Shown here: positions 52,051 to 63,419 of the stretch, one piece after another
How the letters are laid out: every line of letters begins with the position of its first letter
Numbering within the stretch: position 1 is the first letter of the stretch
Source: Gordius sp. MW1
Taxonomy: Eukaryota; Nematomorpha; Gordioida; Gordea; Gordiidae
DNA: 64,000 nt
Direction of reading: 5' to 3'
Assembly (NCBI GenBank): GCA_964036665.1
Contig: OZ038526.1
Span: 12,648,001-12,712,000, forward strand
Program-made: the position numbers and the translations under genes
Notes under the pieces: generated by a model
The model's input: only the letters and a program-made list of their open reading frames with translations
Databases searched by the model: none
What the model was told of the DNA's origin: nothing

Positions 52051-52895
52051 TTTCACATAGAATCGAAAAAAATAAATATTTTTACCTTAAAATTTTTCAC
52101 ATATTTTTCTTTGAACCGTATTCATCCGATGAAAGTTGTCGTTTTCAGACGTGGTTTCCATGATAAAAAGTAAAAGTTTATCAGAATCAGAAAACTATTA
52201 CTTTGAAATCATGATCGCATAGTGCATTTTTGAAAAATTAAGCACTCACGTTGCGATACAACAAACTAATCGCAACAATAAAACGTTGTCTTTTGTCATA
52301 ATGATAGTTCTCGCAGCTTAAAACCTCTTTTCGGAAGTCAATCGATGATAATAGGATTCTCAAATTGGCCTACTTTTATATATTTTTTCATGCTCTTTCA
52401 CATAGAATCGAAAAAAATAAATATTTTTACCTCAAAATTTTTCACATATTTTTCTTTCAACCGTATTCATCCGATGAAAGTTGTCGTTTTCAGACGTGGT
52501 TTCCATGATAAAAAGTAAAAATTTATCAGAATCAGAAAACTATTACTTTGAAATCATGATCGCATAGTGCATTTTTGAAAAATTAAGCACTCACGTTGCG
52601 ATACAACAAACTAATCGCAACAATAAAACGTTGTCTTTTGTCAAAATGATAGTTCTCGCAGCTTAAAACCTCTTTTCGGAAGTCAATCGAGGATAATAGG
52701 ATTCTCAAATTGGCTTACTTTTATATATTTTTTTATGCTCTTTCACATAGAATCGAAAAAAATAAATATTTTTACCTTAAAATTTTTCACATATTTTTCT
52801 TTGAACCGTATTCATCCGATGAAAGTTGTCGTTTTCAGACGTGGTTTCCATGATAAAAAGTAAAAATTTATCAGAATCAGAAAACTATTACTTTG
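51795..52895 (+). repeat. Family B duplicate, copy 2, with alternating B1-B2 dimers
   Basis: This is the partner of 48,700-49,800. B1 monomers (TTGGCCTAC, TTTTTCATGCTC, ACCTCAAAA) alternate with B2 monomers (TTGGCTTAC, TTTTTTATGCTC, ACCTTAAAA). The B2 marker TTTTTTATGCTC recurs at 688 bp (near 52,040 and 52,728), as it does near 48,946 and 49,634. This is a short dimeric higher-order pattern. Confidence 0.8.
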
Positions 52896-53249
52896 AAAAC
52901 AGATCGCATAGTGCATTTTTGAAAAATTAAGCACTCACGTTGCGATACAACAAACTAATCGCAACAATAAAACGTTGTCTTTTGTCAAAATGATAGTTCT
53001 CGCAGCTTAAAACCTCTTTTCGGAAGTCAATCGAGGATAATAGGATTCTCAAATTGGCTTACTTTTATATATTTTTTCATGCTCTTTCACATAGAATCGA
53101 AAAAAATAAATATTTTTACCTCAAAATTTTTCACATATTTTTCTTTGAACCGTATTCATCCGATGAAAGTTCTCGTTTTCAGACGTAGTTTCTATGATCC
53201 CAAGTAAAAATTTATCAGAATTTAAAAACTATTACTTTGAAATCATGAT

Positions 53250-55293
53250 AGCATAGAGCAGTTTTGAAAAATTAAGCACTCACGTTGCGATACAACAAAC
53301 TAATCGCAACAATAAAACGTTGTCTTTTGTCAAAATGATAGTTCTCGCAGCTTAAAACCTCTTTAGGATTCTCAAATTGGCTTACTTTTATATATTTTTT
53401 TATGTTCTTTCACATAGAATCGAAAAAAATAAATATATTTACCTCAAAATTTTTCACATATTTTTCTTTGAACCGTATTCGTCCGATGAAAGTTGTCGTT
53501 TTCAGACGTGGTTTCTATGATCCCAAGTAAAAATTTATCAGAATCTAAAAACTATTACTTTGAAATCATGATCGCATAGAGCAGTTTTCAAAAATTAAGC
53601 AATCACGTTGCGATACAATAAACTAATCGCAACAATAAAACGTTGTCTTTTGTCAAAATGATAGTTCTCGCAGCTTAAAACCTCTTTTTGGAAGTCAATC
53701 GAGGATAATAGGATTCTCAAATTGGCTTACTTTTATATATTTTTTCATGCTCTTTCACATAGAATCGTAAAAAATAAATATTTTTGCCTCAAAATTTTTC
53801 ACATATTTTTCTTTGAACCGTATTCATCCGATGAAAGTTGTCGTTTTCAGACGTGGTTTCTATGATCCCAAGTAAAAATTTATCAGAATCTAAAAACTAT
53901 TACTTTGAAATCATGATCGCATAGAGCAGTTTTCAAAAATTAAGCAATCACGTTGCGATACAATAAACTAATCGCAACAATAAAACGTTGTCTTTTGTCA
54001 AAATGATAGTTCTCGCAGCTTAAACCTCTTTTCGGAAGTCAATCGAGGATAATAGGATTCTCAAATTGGCTTACTTTTATATATTTTTTCATGCTCTTTC
54101 ACATAGAATCGAAAAAAATAAATATTTTTGCCTCAAAATTTTTCACATATTTTTCTTTGACCCGTATTCATCCGATGAAAGTTGTCGTTTTCAGACGTGG
54201 TTTCTATGATCCCAAGTAAAAATTTATCAGAATCTAAAAACTATTACTTTGAAATCATGATCGCATAGAGCAGTTTTCAAAAATTAAGCACTCACGTTGC
54301 GATACAACAAACTAATCGCAACAATAAAACGTTGTCTTTTGTCAAAATGATAGTTCTCGCAGCTTAAAACCTCTTTTCGGAAGTCAATCGAGGATAATAG
54401 GATTCTCAAATTGGCTTACTTTTATATATTTTTTCATGCTCTTTCACATAGAATCGAAAAAATTAATATTTTTACGTCAAAATTTTTCACATATTTTTCT
54501 TTGAACCGTATTCATCCGATGAAAGTTGTCGTTTTCAGACGTGGTTTCTATGATCCCAAGAAAAAATTTATCAGAATCTAAAAACTATTACTTTGAAATC
54601 ATGATCGCATAGAGCAGTTTGTAAAAATTAAGCACTCACGTTGCGATACAACAAACTAATCGCTTTTAAAACCTTGTCTTTTGTCAAAATGATAGTTCTC
54701 GCAGCTTAAAACCTCTTTTCGCAAGTCAATCGAGGATAATAGGATTCTAAAATTGGGTTACTTTTTTTATTTATTCATGCTCTTTCACATAGAATCAAAA
54801 AAAAATAAATATTTTTACCTCAAAATTTTTCACATATTTTTCTTTGAACCGTATTCATCCGATGAAAGTTGTCGTTTTCAGACGTGGTTTCTATGATCCC
54901 AAGTAAAAATTTATCAGAATCTAAAAACTATTACTTTGAAATCATGATCGCATAGAGCAGTTTTTAAAAATTAAGCACTCACGTTGCGATACAACAAACT
55001 AATCGCATTTTTAAAACGTTGTCTTTTGTCAAAATGATAGTTCTCGCAGCTTAAAACCTCTTTTCGGAAGTCAATCGAGGATAATAGGATTCTAAAATTG
55101 GCTTACTTTTTTTATTTTTTCATGCTCTTTCACATAGAATCAAAAAAAAAAATATATTTTTACCTCAAAATTTTTCACATATTTTTCTTTGAACCGTATT
55201 CATCCGATAAAAGTTGTCGTTTTCAGACGTGGTTTCTATGATCCCAAGTAAAAATTTATCAGACTTTAAAAACTATTACTTTGAAATCATGAT
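53250..55293 (+). repeat. Six-monomer tandem duplication, copy 1 (2,044 bp)
   Basis: Markers recur 2,044 bp downstream: CTTTAGGATT (22-bp deletion of TCGG...ATAAT) at 53,361/55,405, CCTCTTTTTG at 53,681/55,725, AGAATCGTAA at 53,761/55,805, and TAAACCTC at 54,021/56,065. After a 3-bp loss in copy 2 the offset is 2,041: TTTACGTCAA at 54,471/56,512, then AGTTTGTAAAAATT, CTTTTAAAACCTTG and TTGGGTTACTTTTTTT. Confidence 0.9.
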
Positions 55294-57337
55294 CGCATAG
55301 AGCAGTTTTGAAAAATTAAGCACTCACGTTGCGATACAACAAACTAATCGCAACAATAAAACGTTGTCTTTTGTCAAAATGATAGTTCTCGCAGCTTAAA
55401 ACCTCTTTAGGATTCTCAAATTGGCTTACTTTTATATATTTTTTCATGCTCTTTCACATAGAATTGAAAAAAATAAATATATTTACCTCAAAATTTTTCA
55501 CATATTTTTCTTTGAACCGTATTCGTCCGATGAAAGTTGTCGTTTTCAGACGTGGTTTCTATGATCCCAAGTAAAAATTTATCAGAATCTAAAAACTATT
55601 ACTTTGAAATCATGATCGCATAGAGCAGTTTTCAAAAATTAAGCAATCACGTTGCGATACAATAAACTAATCGCAACAATAAAACGTTGTCTTTTGTCAA
55701 AATGATAGTTCTCGCAGCTTAAAACCTCTTTTTGGAAGTCAATCGAGGATAATAGGATTCTCAAATTGGCTTACTTTTATATATTTTTTCATGCTCTTTC
55801 ACATAGAATCGTAAAAAATAAATATTTTTGCCTCAAAATTTTTCACATATTTTTCTTTGAACCGTATTCATCCGATGAAAGTTGTCGTTTTCAGACGTGG
55901 TTTCTATGATCCCAAGTAAAAATTTATCAGAATCTAAAAACTATTACTTTAAAATCATGATCGCATAGAGCAGTTTTCAAAAATTAAGCAATCACGTTGC
56001 GATACAATAAACTAATCGCAACAATAAAACGTTGTCTTTTGTCAAAATGATAGTTCTCGCAGCTTAAACCTCTTTTCGGAAGTCAATCGAGGATAATAGG
56101 ATTCTCAAATTGGCTTACTTTTATATATTTTTTCATGCTCTTTCACATAGAATCGAAAAAAATAAATATTTTTGCCTCAAGATTTTTCTATTTTTCTTTG
56201 AACCGTATTCATCCGATGAAAGTTGTCGTTTTCAGACGTGGTTTCTATGATCCCAAGTAAAAATTTATCAGAATCTAAAAACTATTACTTTGAAATCATG
56301 ATCGCATAGAGCAGTTTTCAAAAATTAAGCACTCACGTTGCGATACAACAAACTAATCGCAACAATAAAACGTTGTCTTTTGTCAAAATGATAGTTCTCG
56401 CAGCTTAAAACCTCTTTTCGGAAGTCAATCGAGGATAATAGGATTCTCAAATTGGCTTACTTTTATATATTTTTTCATGCTCTTTCACATAGAATCGAAA
56501 AAATTAATATTTTTACGTCAAAATTTTTCACATATTTTTCTTTGAACCGTATTCATCCGATGAAAGTTGTCGTTTTCAGACGTGGTTTCTATGATCCCAA
56601 GAAAAAATTTATCAGAATCTAAAAACTATTAGTTTGAAATCATGATCGCATAGAGCAGTTTGTAAAAATTAAGCACTCACGTTGCGATACAACAAACTAA
56701 TGGCTTTTAAAACCTTGTCTTTTGTCAAAATGATAGTTCTCGCAGCTTAAAACCTCTTTTCGCAAGTCAATCGAGGATAATAGGATTCTAAAATTGGGTT
56801 ACTTTTTTTATTTATTCATGCTCTTTCACATAGAATCAAAAAAAAAAAAATATTTTTACCTCAAAATTTTTCACATATTTTTCTTTGAACCGTATTCATC
56901 CGATGAAAGTTGTCGTTTTCAGACGTGGTTTCTATGATCCCAAGTAAAAATTTATCAGAATCTAAAAACTATTACTTTGAAATCATGATCGCATAGAGCA
57001 GTTTTTAAAAATTAAGCACTCACGTTGCGATACAACAAACTAATCGCATTTTTAAAACGTTGTCTTTTGTCAAAATGATAGTTCTCGCAGCTTAAAACCT
57101 CTTTTCGGAAGTCAATCGAGGATAATAGGATTCTAAAATTGGCTTACTTTTTTTATTTTTTCATGCTCTTTCACATAGAATCAAAAAAAAAAAATATTTT
57201 TACCTCAAAATTTTTCACATATTTTTCTTTGAACCGTATTCATCCGATGAAAGTTGTCGTTTTCAGACGTGGTTTCTATGATCCCAAGTAAAAATTTATC
57301 AGACTTTAAAAACTATTACTTTGAAATCATGATCGCA
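55294..57337 (+). repeat. Six-monomer tandem duplication, copy 2
   Basis: This begins where copy 1 ends. The AGACTTTAAAAAC monomer closes both copies (55,261 and 57,301). Private changes include GCCTCAAGATTTTTCTATT near 56,173 (3-bp loss), TAATGGCTTTTAAAAC near 56,699 and longer A-runs, up to 13 A near 56,838. Confidence 0.9.
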
Positions 57338-57689
57338 TAGAGCAGTTTTTAAAAATTAAGCACTCACGTTGCGATACAACAAACTAATCGCATTTTTAAA
57401 ACGTTGTCTTTTGTCAAAATGATAGTTCTCGCAGCTTAAAACCTCTTTTCGGAAGTCAATCGAGGATAATAGGATTCTAAAATTGGCTTACTTTTTTATA
57501 TTTTTTCATGCTCTTTCACATAGAATTGAAAAAAATAAATATTTTTACCTCAAAATTTTTCACATATTTTTTTTTGAACCGTATTCATCCGATGAAAGTT
57601 GTCGTTTTCAGACGTGGTTTCTATGATCACAAGTAAAAATTTATCAGAATCTAAAAACTATTACTTTGAAATCATGATCGCATAGAGCA

Positions 57690-57720
57690 GTTTTTAAAAA
57701 TTATGCGATACAACAAACTA
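57690..57720 (+). repeat. Monomer with an 11-bp deletion removing the stem-loop's left flank
   Basis: TTTTTAAAAATTA joins TGCGATACAAC, removing AGCACTCACGT and cutting the left arm of the GTTGCGAT stem by two bases. Confidence 0.85.
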
Positions 57721-58039
57721 ATCGCAACAATAAAACGTTGTCTTTTGTCAAAATGATAGTTCTAGCAGCTTAAAACCTCTTTTCGGAAGTCAATCGAGGA
57801 TAATAGGATTCTCAAATTGGCTTACTTTTATATATATTTTTCATGCTCTTTCACATAGAATCGAAAAAAATAAATATTTTTACCTCAAAATTTTTCACAT
57901 ATTTTTCTTTGAACCGTATTCATCCGATGAAAGTTGTCGTTTTCAGACGTGGTTTCTATGATCCCAAGTAAAAATTTATCAGAATCTAAAAACTATTACT
58001 TTGAAATCATGATCGCATAGAGCAGTTTTCAAAAATTAA

Positions 58040-58475
58040 GCACTCACGTTGCGATACAACAAACTAATCGCAACAATAAAACGTTGTCTTTTGTCAAAAT
58101 GATAGTTCTCGCAGCTTAAAACCTCTTTTCGGAAGTCAATCGAGGATAATAGGACTCAAACTGGCTTACTTTTATATATATTTTTCATGCTCTTTCACAT
58201 AGAATCGAAAAAAATAAATATTTTTACCTCAAAAATTTCACATATTTTGCTTTGAACCGTATTCATCCGATGAAAGTTGTCGTTTTCAGAGATGGTTTCT
58301 ATGATCCCAAGTAAAAATTTATCAGAATCTAAAAACTATTACTTTGAAATCGTGATCGCATAGAGCAGTTTTCAAAAATTAAGCACTCACGTTGCGATAC
58401 AACAAACTAATCGCAACAATAAAACGTTGTCTTTTGTCAAAATGATAGTTCTCGCAGCTTAAAACCTCTTTTCGG
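58040..58475 (+). repeat. Three-monomer-spaced duplicate, copy 1 (partner 59,073-59,508)
   Basis: AGGACTCAAACTGG (58,151/59,184), TATATATATTTTTC, TCAAAAATTTCACA, ATTTTGCTTTG, CAGAGATGG and AAATCGTGATCG all recur 1,033 bp downstream. Flanking monomers do not match as well, so about 430 bp was copied. Confidence 0.85.
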
Positions 58476-59072
58476 AAATCAATCGAGGATAATAGGATTC
58501 TCAAATTGGCTTACTTTTATATATTTTTTCATGCTCTTTCACATAGAATCGAAAAAAATAAATATTTATACCTCAAAATTTTTCACATATTTTTCTTTGA
58601 ACCGTATTCATCCGATGAAAGTTGTCGTTTTCAGACGTGGTTTCTATGATCCCAAGTAAAAATTTATCAGAATCTAAAAACTATTACTTTGAAATCATGA
58701 TCGCATAGAGCAGTTTTCAAAAATTAAGCACTCACGTTGCGATACAACAAACTAATCGCAACAATAAAACGTTGTCTTTTGTCAAAATGATAGTTCACGC
58801 AGCTTAAAACCTCTTTTCGGAAGTCAATCGAGGATAATAGGATTCTCAAATTGGCTTACTTTTATATATTTTTTCATGCTCTTTCACATAGAATCGAAAA
58901 AAATAAATATTTTTACCTCAAAATTTTTCACATATTTTTCTTTGAACCGTATTCATCCGATGAAAGTTGTCGTTTTCAGATGTGGTTTCTATGATCCCAA
59001 GTATAAATTTATCAGAATCTAAAAACTATTACTTTGAAATCATGATCGCATAGAGCAGTTTTCAAAAATTAA

Positions 59073-59508
59073 GCACTCACGTTGCGATACAACAAACTAA
59101 TCGCAACAATAAAACGTTGTCTTTTGTCAAAATGATAGTTCTCGCAGCTTAAAACCTCTTTTCGGAAGTCAATCGAGGATAATAGGACTCAAACTGGCTT
59201 ACTTTTATATATATTTTTCATGCTCTTTCACATAGAATCGAAAAAAATAAATATTTTTACCTCAAAAATTTCACATATTTTGCTTTGAACCGTATTCATC
59301 CGATGAAAGGTGTCGTTTTCAGAGATGGTTTCTATGATCCCAAGTAAAAATTTATCAGAATCTAAAAACTATTACTTTGAAATCGTGATCGCATAGAGCA
59401 GTTTTCAAAAATTAAGCACTCACGTTGCGATACAACAAACTAATCGCAACAATAAAACGTTGTCTTTTGTCAAAATGATAGTTCTCGCAGCTTAAAACCT
59501 CTTTTCGG
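59073..59508 (+). repeat. Three-monomer-spaced duplicate, copy 2 (partner 58,040-58,475)
   Basis: This has the same linked variants as copy 1, with GAAAGGTGTCG as a private change near 59,306. Confidence 0.85.
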
Positions 59509-60323
59509 AAGTCAATCGAGGATAATAGGATTCTCAAATTGGCTTACTTTTATATATTTTTTCAAGCTCTTTCACATAGAATCGAAAAAAATTAATATTT
59601 TTGCCTCAAAATTTTTCACATATTTTTCTTTGAACCGTATTCATCCGATGAAAGTTGTCGTTTTCAGACGTGATTTCTATGATCCCAAGTAAAAATTTAT
59701 CAGAATCTAAAAACTATTACTTTGAAATCATGATCGCATAGAGCAGTTTTCAAAAATTAAGGACTCACGTTGCGATATAACAAACTAATCGCAACAATAA
59801 AACGTTGTCTTTTGTCAAAATGATAGTTCTCGCAGCTTAAAACCTCTTTTCGGAAGTCAATCGAGGATAATAGGATTCTCAAACTGGCTTACTTTTATAT
59901 ATTTTTTCATGCTCTTTCACATAGAATCGAAAAAAATAAATATTTTTACTTCAAAATTTTTTACATATTTTTCTTTGAACCTATTCATCCGATGAAAGTT
60001 GTCGTTTTCAGACGTGGTTTCTATGATCCCAAGTAAAAATTTATCAGAATCTAAAAACTATTACTTTGAAATCATGATCGCATAGAGCAGTTTTCAAAAA
60101 TTAAGCACTCACGTTGCGATATAACAAACTAATCGCAACAATAAAACGTTGTCTTTTGTCAAAATGATAGTTCTCGCAGCTTAAAACCTCTTTTCGGAAG
60201 TCAATCGAGGATAATAGGATTCTCAAATTGGCTTACTTTTATATATTTTTTCATGCTCTTTCACATAGAATCGAAAAAAACAAATTTTTTTACCTCAAAA
60301 TTTTTCACATATTTTTCTTTGAA

Positions 60324-60496
60324 CCGTATTCATCCGATGAAAGTTTTCGTTTTCAGACGTGGTTTCTATGATCCCAAGTAAAAATTTATCAAAATCTAAA
60401 AACTATTACTTTGAAATCATGATCGCTTAGAGTAGTTTTCAAAAATTAAGCACTCACGTTGCGATACAACAAACTAATCGCAACAATAAAACATTG
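60324..60496 (+). repeat. Half-length monomer (173 bp)
   Basis: CCGTATTC occurs at 60,324 and again at 60,497, only 173 bp apart. The monomer breaks off after AAAACATTG and resumes at CCGTATTCATCC, losing the whole segment from the TTTTGTCAAAA dyad through the A/T tracts. The loss is about 172 bp, almost exactly half a repeat. The join shows no clear shared bases. Confidence 0.93.
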
Positions 60497-60679
60497 CCGT
60501 ATTCATCCGATGAAAGTTGTCGTTTTCAGACGTGGTTTCTATGATCCCAAGTAAAAATTTATCAGAATCTAAAAACTATTACTTTGAAATCATGATCGCA
60601 TAGAGCAGTTTTCAAAAATTAAGCACTCACGTTGCGATACAACAAACTAATCGCAACAATAAAACGTTGTCTTTTGTCA

Positions 60680-62055
60680 AAATGATAGTTCTCGCAGCTT
60701 AAAACCTCTTTTCGGAAGTCAATCGAGGATAATAGGATTCTCAAATTGGCTTACTATTATATATATTTTTCATGCTCTTTCACATAGAATCGAAAAAAAT
60801 AAATATTTTTGACTCAAAATTTTTCACATATTTTTCTTTGAACCGTATTCATCCGATGAAAGTTGTCGTTTTCAGACGTGGTTTCTATGATCCGAAGTAA
60901 AAATTTATCAGAATCTAAAAACTATTACTTTGAAATCATGATCGCATAGAGCAGTTTTCAAAAATTAAGCACTCACGTTGCGATACAACAAACTAATCGC
61001 AACAATAAAACGTTGTCTTTTGTGAAAATGATAGTTCTCGCAGCTAACCTCTTTTCGGAAGTCAATCGAGGATAATAGGATTCTCAAATTGGCTTACTTT
61101 TATATATTTTTTCATGCTCTTTCACATAGAATCGAAAAAAATAAATATTTTTACGTCAAAATTTTTCACATATTTTTCTTTGAACCGTATTCATCCGATG
61201 AAAGTTGTCGTTTTCAGACGTGGTTTCTATGATCCCAAGTAAAAATTTATCAGAATCTAAAAACTATTACTTTGAAATCATGATCGCATAGAGCAGTTTT
61301 CAAAAATTAAGCACTCACGTTGCGATACAACAAACTAATCGCAACAATAAAACGTTGTCTTTTGTCAAAATGATAGTTCTCGCAGCTTAAAACCTCTTTT
61401 CGGAAGTCAATCGAGGATAATAGGATTCTCAAATTGGCTTACTATTATATATATTTTTCATGCTCTTTCACATAGAATCGAAAAAAATAAATATTTTTGA
61501 CTCAAAATTTTTCACATATTTTTCTTTGAACCGTATTCATCCGATGAAAGTTGTCGTTTTCAGACGTGGTTTCTATGATCCGAAGTAAAAATTTATCAGA
61601 ATCTAAAAACTATTACTTTGAAATCATGATCGCATAGAGCAGTTTTCAAAAATTAAGCACTCACGTTGCGATACAACAAACTAATCGCAACAATAAAACG
61701 TTGTCTTTTGTCAAAATGATAGTTCTCGCAGCTAACCTCTTTTCGGAAGTCAATCGAGGATAATAGGATTCTCAAATTGGCTTACTTTTATATATTTTTT
61801 CATGCTCTTTCACATAGAATCGAAAAAAATAAATATTTTTACGTCAAAATTTTTCACATATTTTTCTTTGAACCGTATTCATCCGATGAAAGTTGTCGTT
61901 TTCAGACGTGGTTTCTTTGATCCCAAGTAAAAATTTATCAGAATCTAAAAACTATTACTTTGAAATCATGATCGCATAGAGCAGTTTTCAAAAATTAAGC
62001 ACTCACGTTGCGATACAACAAACTAATCGCAACAATAAAACGTTGTCTTTTGTCA
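60680..62055 (+). repeat. Dimeric higher-order unit, two copies (688 bp)
   Basis: Monomer D1 (TTACTATTATATATA, TTTTTGACTCAAAA, ATCCGAAGTAAAA) and monomer D2 (CGCAGCTAACCTC, TTTTTACGTCAAAA) alternate twice. TTACTATTAT is at 60,751 and 61,439, exactly 688 bp apart. CGCAGCTAACC is near 61,039 and 61,727. The copies differ at only a few positions (GTGAAAATG against GTCAAAATG near 61,023, and TTTCTATGATCCC against TTTCTTTGATCCC near 61,914). Confidence 0.88.
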
Positions 62056-62386
62056 AAATGATAGTTCACGCAGCTTGAAACCTCTTTTCGGAATCAATCG
62101 AGGATAATAGGATTCTCAAATTGGCTTACTTTTATATATTTTTTCATGCTCTTTCACATAGAATCGAAAAAAATAAATATTTTTACCTCAAAATTTTTCA
62201 CATATTTTTCTTTGAACCGTATTCATCCGATGAAAGTTGTCGTTTTCAGACGTGGTTTCTATGATCCCAAGTAAAAATTTATCAGAATCTAAAAACTATT
62301 ACTTTGAAATCATGATCGCATAGAGCAGTTTTCAAAAATTAAGCACTCACATTGCGATACAACAAACTAATCGCAACAATAAAACG

Positions 62387-63419
62387 TTGTCTTGTCAAAA
62401 CGATAGTTCTCGCAGCTTAAAACCTCTTTTCGGAAATCAATCGAGGATAATAGGATTCTCAAATTGGCTTACTTTTATATATTTTTTCATGCTCTTTCAC
62501 ATAGAATCGAAAAAAATAAATATTTATACCTCAAAAATTTTCACATATTTTTCTTTGAACCGTATTCATCCGATGAAAGTTGTCGTTTTCAGACGTGGTT
62601 TCTATGATCCCAAGTAAAAATTTATCAGAATCTAAAAACTATTACTTTGAAATCATGATCGCATAGAGCAGTTTAAAAAAATTAAGCACTCACGTTGCGA
62701 TACAACAAACTAATCGCAACAATAAAACGTTGTCTTTTGTCAAAATGATAGTTCACGCAGCTTAAAACCTCTTTTCGGAAGTCAATCGAGGATAATAGGA
62801 TTCTCAAATTGGCTTACTATTATATATTTTTTCATGCTCTTTCACATAGAATCGAAAAATATAAATATTTTTACTTCAAAATTTTTCATATATTTTTCTT
62901 TGAACCGTATTCATCCGATGAAAGTTGTCGTTTTCAGACGTGGTTTCTATGATCCCAAGTAAAAATTTATCAGAATCTAAAAACTATTACTTTGAAATCA
63001 TGATCGCATAGAGCAGTTTTCAAAAATTAAGCACTCACGTTGCGATACAACAAACTAATCGCAACAATAAAACGTTGTCTTTTGTCAAAATGATAGTTCA
63101 CGCAGCTTAAAACCTCTTTTCGGAAGTCAATCGAGGATAATAGGATTCTCAAATTGGCTTACTTTTATATATTTTTTCATGCTCTTTCACATAGAATCGA
63201 AAAATATAAATATTTTTACTTCAAAATTTTTCACATATTTTTCTTTGAACCGTATTCATCCGATGAAAGTTGTCGTTTTCAGACGTGGTTTCTATGATCC
63301 CAAGTAAAAATTTATCAGAATCTAAAAACTATTACTTTGAAATCATGATCGCATAGAGCAGTTTTCAAAAATTAAGCACTCACGTTGCGATACAACAAAC
63401 TAATCGCAACAATAAAACG
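62387..63419 (+). repeat. Trimeric higher-order unit, copy 1 (1,033 bp)
   Basis: Three monomers in order: M1 (TTGTCAAAACGATAG, GGAAATCAATCG, TTTATACCTC), then M2 and M3, each with AGTTCACGCAG and AAAAATATAAATATTTTTAC followed by TTCAAAA. M1 recurs at exactly 1,033 bp. M2 has private changes (TTACTATTATATATT and TTTCATATATTT). Confidence 0.88.

Larger units (their letters stand above)
40075..53180 (+). repeat. Family B satellite domain (about 38 monomers)
   Basis: Monomers switch as a block to a distinct set of linked changes: TTTCCATGATAAAAAG for TTTCTATGATCCCAAG, GAATCAGAAAAC (or GAATCAAAAAAC) for GAATCTAAAAAC, CATAGTGCATTTTTG for CATAGAGCAGTTTTC, usually TTGGCCTAC for TTGGCTTAC, and often an A-run in place of AAAAATAAATATT. 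The left edge lies between 40,075 (last A-type ATTTTATCATGC) and 40,180 (first TTTCCTTGATAAAAAG). The right edge lies between 52,940 and 53,187. Monomer length here is about 341-344 bp. Register and orientation are the same as family A, and the edge monomers are hybrids. Confidence 0.93.
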
